Below are positions 1 through 8,373 of a stretch of 64,000 nucleotides of DNA, piece after piece. Source of the stretch: Chloroflexota bacterium. GTDB lineage: Bacteria > Chloroflexota > Anaerolineae > Aggregatilineales > Phototrophicaceae. Made by a program: the position numbers and the translations under genes. The notes under the pieces were generated by a model that had not been told where the DNA came from, ran no database searches, and saw nothing but the letters and a program-made list of their open reading frames with translations. Position 1 is the first letter of the stretch; every line of letters starts with the position of its first letter. The stretch spans positions 34,245-98,244 of the forward strand of contig JAPPEU010000073.1 in NCBI GenBank assembly GCA_028875245.1, given 5' to 3'.

Positions 1-1
1 T

Positions 2-217
2 CTCGATGACGAATACCGCGCCCCCAAAGCGATCCACAGCGCCTTCCCCATGGGCGATGACGTGCAAGGCATTCTGTCGCGGCGCGAGCCCTGGTTCGAG
101 GCGGCCTCAGGGCGGCTGGAGATCGTCAATCGCATCAAGCTCTGGCGCTTCCTGACCGGCGACGAAACCTTCGATGTGCATTACTGGCTGGGCCGCCTGG
201 AGAATATGCCGGCATAG
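2..217 (+). CDS. C-terminal end of an unrecognised protein (5' truncated)
   Basis: An open frame enters from the left edge and stops at TAG 215-217, giving the last 71 residues of a protein ending HYWLGRLENMPA. The piece is rich in charged and aromatic residues and has no membrane segment. I do not recognise the family. Codon use and GC content match the surrounding high-GC genes, so it is probably real coding sequence. The stop codon is followed directly by a C/G-rich repeat element. Confidence 0.6.
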   Translation, partial: LDDEYRAPKAIHSAFPMGDDVQGILSRREPWFEAASGRLEIVNRIKLWRFLTGDETFDVHYWLGRLENMPA

Positions 218-330
218 CTCCCCCCATCCCCCGGCCCCTTCCCCCAGATCGAGGGAAGGGGAGCAACACAGCACAAGATAGGATTCAAAAGTCCCTCCCT
301 CATTTTGGGGGAGGGATTTAGGGTGGGGGC
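218..330. repeat. C/G-rich palindromic repeat pair (empty element)
   Basis: Two arms are separated by about 25 bases. The left arm (218-264) runs from CCCCCCATCCCCCGG to GGGAAGGGGAGC. The right arm (290-330) contains TCCCTCATTTTGGGGGAGGG and ends GGGTGGGGG. Each arm is itself a hairpin. The same sequences form the ends of the DUF559 cassette at 12180-12656 and of the element at 59086-59197. No gene lies between the arms here. The element starts one base after the stop codon of the preceding gene. Confidence 0.75.
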
Positions 331-371
331 GGCACCCCCAAACTCACCCTAGCAATGCCGCCGCTATCCGC

Positions 372-419
372 TATACTGTAGTGCCGATTTCTGAGAAACA
401 ACGGGGTCAAGCAGCCCCG
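372..419 (+). promoter_or_regulatory. Possible rpsD -10 box and leader hairpin
   Basis: TATACT at 372-377 is a reasonable sigma-70 -10 box, but no good -35 box is visible 17 bases upstream. The predicted leader then contains a perfect 5-bp stem, CGGGG (402-406) with CCCCG (415-419), just upstream of the AGAGGA ribosome-binding site. S4 represses its own mRNA in several bacteria, so an autoregulatory role is conceivable. That is inference only. Confidence 0.35.
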
Positions 420-442
420 CCTGAAAGAGGACTTGTCAAGAT

Positions 443-1069
443 ATGGCATCGTATCACGGACCCAAAGCCAAACCCCAGCGCCGCTTCGGCGAGTTGCTGG
501 TGCCGCGCCCGAAATACTCGAAAATACTGGAAGACCGCGCTTATCCCCCGGGTGAGCATGGGCGGGAGAAATCCTTCCGCTCCGGGCGGCGCAGCAATTA
601 TGCCATTCAGTTGGATGAAAAGCAGAAGCTGGCCTTCATCTACAACGTGCGCGAAAAGCAGATGCGCAATTATTATAAGAAAGCGGCGCTGATGCCGGGG
701 CCGACCGGCGTCAACATGCTCAGCCTGCTGGAGCGCCGGCTGGACAATATCGTCTATCGCTCGGGCCTGGGCGCGACCATTTGGGCGGCGCGTCAAATCG
801 TCGGGCATGGCCATATCCTGGTCAACGGCCGCCGCCTCAACCTGCCCTCTTATCAGGTGCGCGCCGGCGATGTGATCGAAGTCAGCGACAAGATGAAAAA
901 GAATGTGCACATCCAGGAATGGATTCAGCAATCGGCTTACTTCCCGCCATACATGACCGTCGACAAGGAAAATTACCGCGTCACCCTTGACCGCGCGCCG
1001 GAAGAAGGCGAAGTGCAGACGCCGGTCGATATCCAGCAGGTGGTCGAGTTCTACAACCGCTTGACTTAG
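443..1069 (+). CDS. rpsD: 30S ribosomal protein S4
   Basis: The 208-residue product has the full S4 layout: an N-terminal helical region with RPKYSKILEDRAYPPGEHG, then the S4 RNA-binding domain (about residues 98-160: LERRLDNIVYRSG, ARQIVGHGHILVNGRR, DVIEV). It binds 16S rRNA early in small-subunit assembly. The four-cysteine zinc site of the C+ form is absent, so this is the zinc-independent type. The start is set by AGAGGA upstream of ATG 443. rpsD usually lies with rpsM, rpsK and rpoA; here it stands alone between an unknown gene and a small secreted protein gene. Confidence 0.97.
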   Translation: MASYHGPKAKPQRRFGELLVPRPKYSKILEDRAYPPGEHGREKSFRSGRRSNYAIQLDEKQKLAFIYNVREKQMRNYYKKAALMPGPTGVNMLSLLERRLDNIVYRSGLGATIWAARQIVGHGHILVNGRRLNLPSYQVRAGDVIEVSDKMKKNVHIQEWIQQSAYFPPYMTVDKENYRVTLDRAPEEGEVQTPVDIQQVVEFYNRLT

Positions 1070-1099
1070 GGTAGATTGATCTAAATGAGGGAGAACAAC

Positions 1100-1474
1100 A
1101 TGAAGCATTTGGTTCTCATGGTTGTACTTGTCTGCTTACTACTCACCTATGCGACCGTTTCCGCTCAGCAAGACGACGACCCCATCATAGTCGCATATCA
1201 GCATTACATAGACGAGGTGACACGAGCAGCTAATGATTTTGACCGTTGCCTGCCTGCTTCATCGTATCGTGTCTGGGAGGTCAACAGCTATTATGATGTA
1301 GGAATGGTTGACTTGCTTGGGCACGTGAGTAACGACGTTCGCGATGTCAATGCAGATACCGAAGTCCTGATCTGTGAGTTGGCGTTCAACTCACGCATGA
1401 TTATGCTCCAAATAGAGGTTCAGCTTATCTTGGCCGGGATTGACAGGGCAATTCTAGAGGAGATCAGCCGGTAG
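1100..1474 (+). CDS. Small secreted protein of unknown function
   Basis: I chose ATG 1100 over the in-frame ATG 1085 because GGGAGAA lies 5-8 bases upstream of the former. The 124-residue product starts with a clear signal peptide (MKHLVLMVVLVCLLLTYATVSA, cut before QQDDD). The mature part of about 100 residues is acidic, has two cysteines (after DR and in LICEL) and a hydrophobic C-terminal helix. No family is recognised. Base composition is visibly more AT-rich than rpsD, as in the next gene, which suggests these two entered together or are under weak codon selection. Confidence 0.65.
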   Translation: MKHLVLMVVLVCLLLTYATVSAQQDDDPIIVAYQHYIDEVTRAANDFDRCLPASSYRVWEVNSYYDVGMVDLLGHVSNDVRDVNADTEVLICELAFNSRMIMLQIEVQLILAGIDRAILEEISR

Positions 1475-1690
1475 CAACCTAGTCAGATTCAGGCCAGAAA
1501 AAACACCTAGAGATGCGTCTCTGTTTGCAGTAGTGGTTCCAACAACTCTCATTTTTTATGTATTCAAAGCTACGTGGGCGCATCGCGCGTGGCGCTTCTG
1601 TTTCGGTTTGCCGACAGGCCGAGTTGTATGGTAGGACGCATAAACACTCGCGACTAGAAGCTTCTTAGCCGCACGGACGGGAACCACGTA

Positions 1691-2392
1691 ATGCATATTG
1701 ACCAAGAACTGGACCGACTGCGGCAGACTAGAGTTGACAGAATTGAGGCACTCCGAGCCAACTGCGAGTGCCGGAGCACCACAATGTATTCCAAATGCTG
1801 TTGGCGATGCGGGCAATGTTGGTTTTGCGTGGAACAAGCAAGCCAACACCATTGCATCGAGTGCTGCGAGAACAAGCTGCAAGCCGCTAAAGCAACATGG
1901 GAGACGAGAACCTGGCCATCTGTGAAAGCATTGCTAGAACGAGATAATGGCAGTTATTCCGCTCTGGTGCTGCTATGTCATCAGGCAGAAGTTTTGTATA
2001 GAGCGATACATCAACTCGATCCGAAGAAACAGTGCATGCGAGAGGCCATTCGCTTTGCATTATATCGCGGTGAACCAGCGACAGACGGTACCGGTGACGA
2101 CAAGCTGCCAGAACTGATTCGACTAATCGTGAATCAAATCAAGCACGAAGGCAACGTAGCGGTCGAGGTGAATTCGGGTGATTGCGCCTCGGTTGTAGAA
2201 GAGATCACCGTCATCCCTAGCGTACATTACGGATTCTACAGTGTGACGGAAGCCGCATCGATCGTTGACGGCGAGCAACAGCAACCATCCGAACGCTATC
2301 ATCGGATAGGTCTATATTCAGTTGTGGAGCAACTGTGTCTAGGGCTTGACTCACTGCTATCTGATAATCAGGTTGCGACTTGGACGGAATGA
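1691..2392 (+). CDS. Cysteine-cluster protein of unknown function
   Basis: The 233-residue product has a dense cysteine/histidine cluster at about residues 25-60 (CEC, KCCWRCGQCWFC, HHCIECCENK), suggesting one or two zinc-binding sites. A predominantly helical region (residues 70-160) follows, then a tail without obvious motifs. I recognise no family. The gene is AT-richer than its neighbours and uses rare codons (ATA, AGA, CTA), a sign of horizontal transfer or low expression. No strong ribosome-binding site precedes ATG 1691. The gene is flanked by the rfaE2-like gene on the opposite strand, so it is not part of an obvious operon. Confidence 0.55.
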   Translation: MHIDQELDRLRQTRVDRIEALRANCECRSTTMYSKCCWRCGQCWFCVEQASQHHCIECCENKLQAAKATWETRTWPSVKALLERDNGSYSALVLLCHQAEVLYRAIHQLDPKKQCMREAIRFALYRGEPATDGTGDDKLPELIRLIVNQIKHEGNVAVEVNSGDCASVVEEITVIPSVHYGFYSVTEAASIVDGEQQQPSERYHRIGLYSVVEQLCLGLDSLLSDNQVATWTE

Positions 2393-2405
2393 GTTCTTAG
2401 CCAAG

Positions 2406-2939
2406 TCAAGAGTCTCGGTTTCTTGGACATTCGTCATCGAAACACTGTAGGTCCTTCCTTGCCGCGGAAGGCAGCCTGCGAATTCTCTCTATCAGCCCGC
2501 TCGTGCTGTGACCGGGCAGGAAATCGATCAGTTCGACGCGTCCGCCATACGCTTCGACGGTCCCGCGCTCGGGCAAGGGCTTTTCGGCGTAATCCCCGCC
2601 TTTGGCATAGATCTCGGGCTGCAGCGCCGCTATCAATTCATCGGCGGTATCGGCGTCGAAGATGATGACCGCGCTGACCGGCGCCAGCGCTGCCAGCAGA
2701 CGCGCCCTTTGGCCTTCCGGCACGAGGGGCCGCCCGTCGCCTTTGAGCCGGCGCGTGGATGCGTCGCCGTTGACGCCGACAAAAAGGGCACCGCCCAGGG
2801 CGCGCGCCTCCTCCAGGTAGTCCAAATGTCCGGCGTGCAGCAGGTCGAAATGACCGTTGGTGAAGACCAGCGTCTTGCCTTCAGTCCGCAGCTCGTCACG
2901 CAAAGCCTGCGCCGCTTCAAGCGAAACCAACTCGCCCAT
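2406..2939 (-). CDS. rfaE2: D-glycero-beta-D-manno-heptose 1-phosphate adenylyltransferase-like protein
   Basis: The 177-residue protein is a stand-alone cytidylyltransferase-fold enzyme, equivalent to the C-terminal half of HldE. The nucleotide-binding FTNGHFDLLHAGH (HxGH type) is at about residues 26-38. GDGRPLVPEGQRARLL is in the middle, then YAKGGDY, and the terminal GHSTSGLIERIR matches the family STS motif. It would make ADP-heptose from heptose 1-phosphate and ATP. It is the last gene of a minus-strand unit after pepF and the DUF3052 gene (gaps of 6 and 10 bases). A GT9 heptosyltransferase-like gene lies at 8831-9913. The C-terminal 15 residues beyond the STS motif look like a non-conserved tail. 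Confidence 0.85.
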   Translation of the reverse strand: MGELVSLEAAQALRDELRTEGKTLVFTNGHFDLLHAGHLDYLEEARALGGALFVGVNGDASTRRLKGDGRPLVPEGQRARLLAALAPVSAVIIFDADTADELIAALQPEIYAKGGDYAEKPLPERGTVEAYGGRVELIDFLPGHSTSGLIERIRRLPSAARKDLQCFDDECPRNRDS

Positions 2940-2949
2940 TTCAGTTTCC

Positions 2950-3360
2950 TCAGCGGTCTTCCAGCCGATACACCAGCTTCAAGCCCGACCATTGGGCGTC
3001 GATGGCGGCGACTTTGACATCCACCAGGCCGCCCGCCAGCGCGGCATTGCGCACCACATCCTCCGTGATATCGGTCGGCATCTTGGCCGCCTTCTTGTAC
3101 CAGGAAATCCAGATCATGCCGTCTTTGCGGATGGCGGCTTTCAAGGCGGCGAACTCGGCTTCATAATCGGCGCGCCACTGGAAGAAGCCGTGCGCGAAGT
3201 CGTAACCGGCGCCCCCCAGCTCGGTGTCAATCTCCACAGCGGGCGGCAGCTCGCCCAGCAGCGCAAGATAATTTGCCGGCGCGTGCCGCAGCAAGACGCG
3301 GACGCCGCTCTTGATGCCGAGCTTCTTGACCAGAGGCCTACCCGAATAACCAGCCGTCAT
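2950..3360 (-). CDS. DUF3052 family protein
   Basis: The 136-residue soluble protein begins MTAGYSGRPLVKKLGIKSG, the characteristic opening of DUF3052 proteins. It continues with a central hydrophobic strand and the conserved KDGMIWISWYKK segment (about residues 90-101), then DVRNAALAGGLVDVKV and WSGLKLVYR. Family members are small single-domain proteins without an assigned reaction. The gene lies between pepF (6 bases away) and rfaE2 (10 bases), so it is almost certainly co-transcribed with both, though no functional link is known. Confidence 0.85.
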   Translation of the reverse strand: MTAGYSGRPLVKKLGIKSGVRVLLRHAPANYLALLGELPPAVEIDTELGGAGYDFAHGFFQWRADYEAEFAALKAAIRKDGMIWISWYKKAAKMPTDITEDVVRNAALAGGLVDVKVAAIDAQWSGLKLVYRLEDR

Positions 3361-3366
3361 ACGCGC

Positions 3367-5190
3367 TCAAGCGAACTTTTTGGGATACAGCCGGCGCGAG
3401 AGCGACTCGGCCTGCCGCAGCCACTCTTCGATCACGTCAATGCCCTTCTGCCAGAAGCCGGCGTCGTTGATGTCGACGCCGATATTCGCCAGCAGCCGAT
3501 CGGGATAATCCGAGTCGCCCGCGGCCAGCAGGTCAATATATTTGGGCACAAAGCCCTGGCCTTCTTCCTCATAGAGCTTGTACAGCGCCAGCACCAGCAG
3601 TTCGCCGAAAGAATAGGCGTAGACGTAGCCGGGCGCGTGCAGGAAATGCGGCACATAACTCCACCAGCTGCCGTATTCCTCGGTGATGATGATGCTGTCG
3701 CCGAACATATCTCGCTGCGTCTCCAGCCACAGTTCATTGAAGCGCGCGGCCGTCAACTCGCCTTCCTGGCGCCGGGCTTTGTGCATCTTGTCCTCGAATC
3801 GATTCATCGATATCTGCCGGAAGACGGTGGCGAAGGTATCCTCGATCTTCTCGATCAGCATGGAGAGCTTGACTTCATCGTCGTCTTCGGCCGCCATCAA
3901 ATCCTGGAAGACCAGCATCTCGGCGAATGTCGACGCCATCTCGGCGGTGGTCAAGGGCGTGTGGAGGGCGAAGAGGCCGTTCGCCTTGCCCGAGAGCGTC
4001 ATGTGAATACCGTGCCCCAATTCATGCGCCAGCGTGGTCACATCGCGCGTATCGCCCAGATAATTCAAGAAGACATAGGGATTGGCAGACGCGACCGTCG
4101 GCGCGGCAAAGGCGCCGCCCCTCTTGTTCGGCAGGACGGGCGCGTGAATCCAGTTCTGGTCGAAGAAGGCCTGCGCCTCGTCTTTCATGCGCGGGCTAAA
4201 ATTCTTGAAGGCGTTCAAGACGATGTCGCGCGCCTGATCCCAGAGGTAGAATGCCTCGCTCTCCTTGAGATTCAGCGGCGCATAACGGTCATAATCGTAG
4301 AGCTCATCGTATTCGAGCAAGGCGCGCTTGAGCCGATAATGCCGCGCGACCAGTTCGTAATTGCCGGTGACGGTCGCTACCAGCGCTTCAACGACCTCAT
4401 CGCTCGCTTTGTTGCTGAGGTTGCGCGAGGAGACCCAACTGGCGTAGCCGCGGCGCCGGTCGCTATTGGCTTTGTCCAGCGCCAGCGTATTGAAGATGAA
4501 GGTCAGCTCCATTGACTTTTCGCCAAGCTTGTCCGTCAGCTTGCGCCAGGCCATTTCGCGCGCGTCGCGGTCGGCATCGCGCAGCTTGTTGAGCACGAAG
4601 GTCATATTGACTTCTTCGCCCATCCAATCGAAGCGGAAGGCGCTGGTCAATTGTGTGAAGAAGCGCGTCCAGGCGCCGCTGCCGGTGACGGACTTCTCGA
4701 TGATGATCTGCTCCTCCGCCTCGCTGAGGTTGTAGGGGCGGTAACGGCGCTCGGCCTCCAGGTAGTAGCGGTATTGCGCCAGGACCGGGTCGTCCAGAAT
4801 GACCTGCGCAGCCTCATCGTCCAGCGCGTTCCACTCCAGATCAAAGAAAACCATCTTCTGGCTCAATGCCGCTTCCAACTCCTGAACACGGGCGACAGCC
4901 GCTTGATAATCGGAATCGCCGGTATCGGTTGAGAAGTTGAGAAAGGCGAATGACCCCAGGCGGCCGCGCAAGTCATAGATGGCTTCCATCGCCTGGTAGG
5001 CGCTGACGAAATCGGCCGCGTTCATCTCGGCCACTTTGCCGCGCCAGCGCGCCTGAAAAGCGTCGACCATGTCCTTAAGCTTCGCGATATCCGCTTCCAT
5101 CTGCGGGTCATCGAGACCTTGGTAGAAAACGGATAAATCCCATGTTATGGCTTCGGCGCCGGTGTGCTGTTCTTGCAGGGCGTCGCTCAT
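3367..5190 (-). CDS. pepF: Oligoendopeptidase F (M3 family metallopeptidase)
   Basis: The 607-residue protein has the typical PepF/M3 length and architecture: an N-terminal helical domain from about residue 15 (ITWDLSVFYQGLDDP) and the catalytic domain with the zinc motif TLAHELGHGIH. That motif places the metal-binding histidines at about 389 and 393 and the catalytic glutamate at 390. A downstream AEMASTFAEM supplies the third ligand region, and YSFGELL marks the C-terminal part. It is predicted to be cytoplasmic, since no signal peptide is seen, and to cleave short peptides. It is the first gene of a minus-strand unit with the DUF3052 and rfaE2 genes. A very long open frame on the opposite strand (2857-4515) is a codon-bias shadow. 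Confidence 0.95.
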   Translation of the reverse strand: MSDALQEQHTGAEAITWDLSVFYQGLDDPQMEADIAKLKDMVDAFQARWRGKVAEMNAADFVSAYQAMEAIYDLRGRLGSFAFLNFSTDTGDSDYQAAVARVQELEAALSQKMVFFDLEWNALDDEAAQVILDDPVLAQYRYYLEAERRYRPYNLSEAEEQIIIEKSVTGSGAWTRFFTQLTSAFRFDWMGEEVNMTFVLNKLRDADRDAREMAWRKLTDKLGEKSMELTFIFNTLALDKANSDRRRGYASWVSSRNLSNKASDEVVEALVATVTGNYELVARHYRLKRALLEYDELYDYDRYAPLNLKESEAFYLWDQARDIVLNAFKNFSPRMKDEAQAFFDQNWIHAPVLPNKRGGAFAAPTVASANPYVFLNYLGDTRDVTTLAHELGHGIHMTLSGKANGLFALHTPLTTAEMASTFAEMLVFQDLMAAEDDDEVKLSMLIEKIEDTFATVFRQISMNRFEDKMHKARRQEGELTAARFNELWLETQRDMFGDSIIITEEYGSWWSYVPHFLHAPGYVYAYSFGELLVLALYKLYEEEGQGFVPKYIDLLAAGDSDYPDRLLANIGVDINDAGFWQKGIDVIEEWLRQAESLSRRLYPKKFA

Positions 5191-5252
5191 TGATGCCTCG
5201 CTTGTTGATTGAATAAACTCAGGCGCAATCGTATCAAACGCGCGCGGAAGGG

Positions 5253-5277
5253 TGTAGGGGCGACCTACCTGGTCGCC
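5253..5277 (+). repeat. Half copy of the TGTAGGGGCG hairpin repeat
   Basis: TGTAGGGGCGACC-TACCT-GGTCGCC forms one hairpin of the dispersed double-hairpin family. The second hairpin is missing. The rest of the gap between pepF and the next gene (5191-5442) shows nothing else. Confidence 0.6.
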
Positions 5278-5442
5278 AGCGACTCTAGCAAACGCACAGA
5301 CAAGCGACCCAATAGCTCGCTAAAAAGTTCCGGCGCGCCCCGGCATGTGTCACCTGCATCATTCATGGTGGACTGAGTGTTCTGAAATCATGATAGAATT
5401 GGCGAGCGGCGCATTTCGCTTGTACAAAAGGTGTTGTTGAGT

Positions 5443-5631
5443 ATGGACGAACCAAAGAACCTGACTCAGGAGCAGAGAAATCAAATCAAGACAATTGTTC
5501 ATGAGGTCTTGGATGAGAAACTGCGAGATCTAGCTACAAAGGCAGATCTGGAAAAGTTGGCCAGAGAAGATGATATAGGCGCGATAGTCAAAGTTCTGGA
5601 ACACCATAAATTGATTGTCAAGGCCGATTGA
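5443..5631 (+). CDS. Small coiled-coil protein
   Basis: A 62-residue product from ATG 5443 (AAAGGTG about ten bases upstream). The open frame reaches back to GTG 5431, but that adds only four residues and no ribosome-binding site. The protein is highly charged and helical (QRNQIKTIVHEVLDEKL, then TKADLEKLARED), reminiscent of the KADLEAL-type coiled coils found next to small membrane proteins. Its stop overlaps the TTG start of the next gene by four bases, so the two are probably translationally coupled. Function unknown. Confidence 0.55.
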   Translation: MDEPKNLTQEQRNQIKTIVHEVLDEKLRDLATKADLEKLAREDDIGAIVKVLEHHKLIVKAD

Positions 5632-6101
5632 CTGAAATTGCGGAGAGTTCACCAATTCTCATGGCGGAGACCAAACCGAAAAACAGCGAAAGCGACCTTC
5701 CTGGCACACGATCTATCGGCGCCGAGCCGGGCCCTGTCGCGCAATTGCATGGTCAGAATTGGCTCCTTGTACCGGCGAAAGTAGAAGAGGGAAGCTCTTC
5801 ATCTAGGGCAAACAGGGGTTTCCAATTTTCGACGGTGTTCGGACTGCTGGTATCCGTGTTCGCGATTGTCGGCGCAGTCGTACTCTTTATAAATCCGAGG
5901 TTTGATGACGTAAATCAAAGCATCAGCCGGTTGCAATCAAAGATTGAGCGCGTCGAGGATCGTATGACGAGCTTTGAAACCAGTTTAACAGTCTTGGACG
6001 GAAAGCTTAGCGCTATCGGAAACATGATCATAGTTGCATTTCAAGATGGTGAGTTAGACTCTGAAGAGACAAATTCCATCTGGCAACAGGCCTCGCAGTA
6101 G
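5628..6101 (+). CDS. Single-pass membrane protein with coiled coil
   Basis: The 157-residue product has a polar N-terminal half (residues 1-65), one transmembrane helix (FGLLVSVFAIVGAVVLFI, about residues 70-88) and a heptad-patterned coiled coil (VNQSISRLQSKIERVEDRM), then an acidic tail. The TTG start overlaps the stop of the upstream gene (TTGA). ATG 5661 is an alternative start with GGAGAG upstream and would shorten the product by 11 residues. The two-gene arrangement (soluble helical protein plus membrane-anchored coiled coil) resembles small phage or envelope modules, but no family is recognised. Confidence 0.55.
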   Translation: MTEIAESSPILMAETKPKNSESDLPGTRSIGAEPGPVAQLHGQNWLLVPAKVEEGSSSSRANRGFQFSTVFGLLVSVFAIVGAVVLFINPRFDDVNQSISRLQSKIERVEDRMTSFETSLTVLDGKLSAIGNMIIVAFQDGELDSEETNSIWQQASQ

Positions 6102-6188
6102 TCCCAAACCCCTTTTCAGGACAGCACTCTGCCTCTGATAACAGAATCTATTGAGACAGCGGCAATCAAGCCGAGCGATTCTTTCGCC

Positions 6189-7241
6189 TTACCGCCCGGC
6201 CGCCTGCGGCACAGCGAAGATCATGCGACCCGTCGGGCGGTTGATCAGCTTGGTCACCTCGACGCCGACATCGCGATTCATAAACTTCTGGCCCGATTCC
6301 ACCACCACCATCGTGCCGTCGTCCAGATAGCCGACGCCTTGGTTGGGGTCGCGCCCCGCTTGAATGATGCGGATGTCGAAGGTCTCGCCCGGGATGTACA
6401 CCGAGCGGACGGCATTCGCCAGCGCGTTGATGTTGAGCACATCGACGCCCTGCGCGTCAGCGACCTGATTGAGGTTGAAGTCGTTGGTCACCAGCGAGGC
6501 ATTCAACTGGATCGACAGCGCCACCAGCTTGGCGTCGACTTCGCCGAAATCTTCCGGGTCGTCATCGACGATTTTGACGGGCATATCATTGCCGCGCTGC
6601 AATTCATTCAGCTTGGCCAGCCCGCGCCGCCCGCGGTTGCGCCGCAGCGAATCGGATGAATCAGCCACGCGATGCAGCTCGCTCAAAACAAAGCGCGGGA
6701 TGATCAAGGTCCCGCCGATGAAGCCAGTCTCGGCGATTTCCACGATGCGCCCGTCGATCAGCACACTGGTGTCCAGCAAGAGCTGCCTTGAGGCATAAGG
6801 CTGCAGGCGGCGCTGACGCCCGAAAAACCGCTCGTTGATCACATCAAGCATCTCGCGCGAGCGCAGGCTGAAGATGTTCAGGCCGAGATAACCAAATATG
6901 ACCGAGACGATGATGGGCGCGGCCATCCCCAGCGGATCAGCCAGCAGCGATAATGGAAACGCCAGCATCAGCCCGGCGGTCAAACCGACCAAACCGCCGA
7001 GGATCGCCAGCATCAACTGGGGAACGGTCAATTCGCTGGCGGCGCGGCGCCAGTGACGCAGTGGAATGATGGTGAGCCAGGGCGCGGCGATCAAGCCGGT
7101 GAAGGCGCCCAAGGCGAGAAACACAAGAGCGGCTTGTTCCGATGTCAGGTCAGTGTGCGGGGCGAGCGCTTCGCCAATATAGAAACCTGCGATGGAGAAT
7201 AGAACCAAGCCGGCGATTCGGCATTTTAGAAAAGAGCCCAT
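6189..7241 (-). CDS. PIN and TRAM domain membrane protein (YacL-like)
   Basis: From ATG 7241 the 350-residue product has four N-terminal hydrophobic helices (about residues 5-125), a PIN nuclease domain (LLLDTSVLIDGRI, first acidic residue near 157; later EVDAKLVALS and LVTNDFNLN) and a C-terminal TRAM-like RNA-binding domain (QGVGYLDDGTMVVVE, VTKLINRPTGRMIF). This is the arrangement of Bacillus YacL and its relatives, a conserved Gram-positive and chloroflexal family probably acting on RNA at the membrane. The open frame extends to 7337, but the extra 32 residues are polar and lack a start signal. AAGGAGG lies very close to ATG 7241. Confidence 0.9.
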   Translation of the reverse strand: MGSFLKCRIAGLVLFSIAGFYIGEALAPHTDLTSEQAALVFLALGAFTGLIAAPWLTIIPLRHWRRAASELTVPQLMLAILGGLVGLTAGLMLAFPLSLLADPLGMAAPIIVSVIFGYLGLNIFSLRSREMLDVINERFFGRQRRLQPYASRQLLLDTSVLIDGRIVEIAETGFIGGTLIIPRFVLSELHRVADSSDSLRRNRGRRGLAKLNELQRGNDMPVKIVDDDPEDFGEVDAKLVALSIQLNASLVTNDFNLNQVADAQGVDVLNINALANAVRSVYIPGETFDIRIIQAGRDPNQGVGYLDDGTMVVVESGQKFMNRDVGVEVTKLINRPTGRMIFAVPQAAGR

Positions 7242-7568
7242 GGCCTCCTTGTCTCCCGTGCTTAGCCCTATCTGTATCCCATTAGTATCGACCGCTGCAC
7301 TGTGAAGACCGTGGCTGCAGATGAGGATAAACAACAAACAATTTGCATTTCAAAACCGGGCCGCCGCCAGCGCTGTCATCCGCGCCAATTACGAGGCGAG
7401 GGCAACGCAGGCAGGGCTTTCAGTTATTATTATATACACTTGAACTCGTGTTTACACAGGTATCAGGCGCGAATTGCCGGGGAAACGGGCATCAGGGTAC
7501 GCAGAGACGCCGGCTGGAAGCCGATCAATGACTCGGGACTCGCTGCCGGGGCGCCTGCCTCAGGCGCT
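7242..7568. other. Gene-free stretch with one hairpin
   Basis: This 327-base gap between two minus-strand genes holds no supported gene. An AT-rich patch occurs at about 7424-7445. A perfect 7-bp hairpin, GCGCCTG-CCT-CAGGCGC (7551-7567), abuts the stop codon of the DUF4013-like gene. On the minus strand it lacks a U-tract, so it would be at best a non-canonical terminator. Confidence 0.4.
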
Positions 7569-8306
7569 TTACTTGCTCGGCAGTGGCGCGCGACCTTCGG
7601 GACTTGCAAAGCGCAGGGCATTTCGCTCATCGCGGGGCGCCGGCGCGGTGTTCGCGTAGCGGGCTGCCATCCAAGCGGCGCGCAGGCGGCGGCCATAAAC
7701 ACCGGTCAAATAACCCTGCACCGGGAAGAACAGGAAAGGCGCAAGCGGCAGCAAGAGCAAAAGGAGCATGCTCGCCGCCAGCGAAGCAACCAGCCACTGG
7801 GTGGTCAAGACGCTGTGAATACCCATGCTGCGCAGGAGCTTGCTGAATTGGTAAAAGGCCCCTGCATCCCAGGAGTCGGCGTAATATACCAGCCCAATCG
7901 CCAGCAGCGACCAGGCAAAAGCGAAGTAGATCATAAGGAAGGGCATGATTGCGGCCAGCAGGCCGGCGAAGGTGAGGCTGCCGAACAGGCTGACAGCCAA
8001 CGATTCTCGCAGATAATAAAGCAGCGCGATGAGGCCAAGCGGAGGCAAATGGTAGACGACCAGCGCCAGCAAGACAGGCGCCCCTTTGCCGATGTCTTCC
8101 CCGATGTGATTCCATGCGGGCAGCGGGCGCGGATAATCGTTGCTGACGTTGTGGACAATTTCAGCCAGGTAACCCAGCAGGGCGCAGAAGCAAAACAAGC
8201 CGATCACCGGCGCCGGGCAGAGCAGGACCAGCAGCGCCGTCTCCGCCAGCTTGATCAGCCAATGGCGATCTCTGAACATAAAGGTGAAAGCGCGCAGGAA
8301 CTCCAC
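7569..8306 (-). CDS. DUF4013-like polytopic membrane protein
   Basis: I place the start at GTG 8306, preceded by GGGAAGA at a good distance. The open frame runs on to 8402, but those 32 residues read into the dispersed repeat at 8374. The product of 245 residues has about six transmembrane helices, with FRDRHWLIKLAETALLVLL at the N-terminus, PLPAWNHIGED in a loop and long hydrophobic runs to PLAPFLFFPVQGYLTGVYG. The charged FRDRxW opening and PLPxW motif fit DUF4013 proteins. Function unknown; no substrate motif is visible. Confidence 0.75.
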   Translation of the reverse strand: MEFLRAFTFMFRDRHWLIKLAETALLVLLCPAPVIGLFCFCALLGYLAEIVHNVSNDYPRPLPAWNHIGEDIGKGAPVLLALVVYHLPPLGLIALLYYLRESLAVSLFGSLTFAGLLAAIMPFLMIYFAFAWSLLAIGLVYYADSWDAGAFYQFSKLLRSMGIHSVLTTQWLVASLAASMLLLLLLPLAPFLFFPVQGYLTGVYGRRLRAAWMAARYANTAPAPRDERNALRFASPEGRAPLPSK

Positions 8307-8373
8307 AACAATCTTCCCAAAGATTTCACATTTTCTTAAACGTAGCTTAACAAGATGAACGGGTTTGTCAAGA

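Noticed and set aside
2857..4515. A 552-codon plus-strand open frame opposite pepF and its neighbour
   Set aside because: It is antisense to clear M3 peptidase coding sequence, has no family motif and no ribosome-binding site. High-GC codon bias keeps the opposite frame open.
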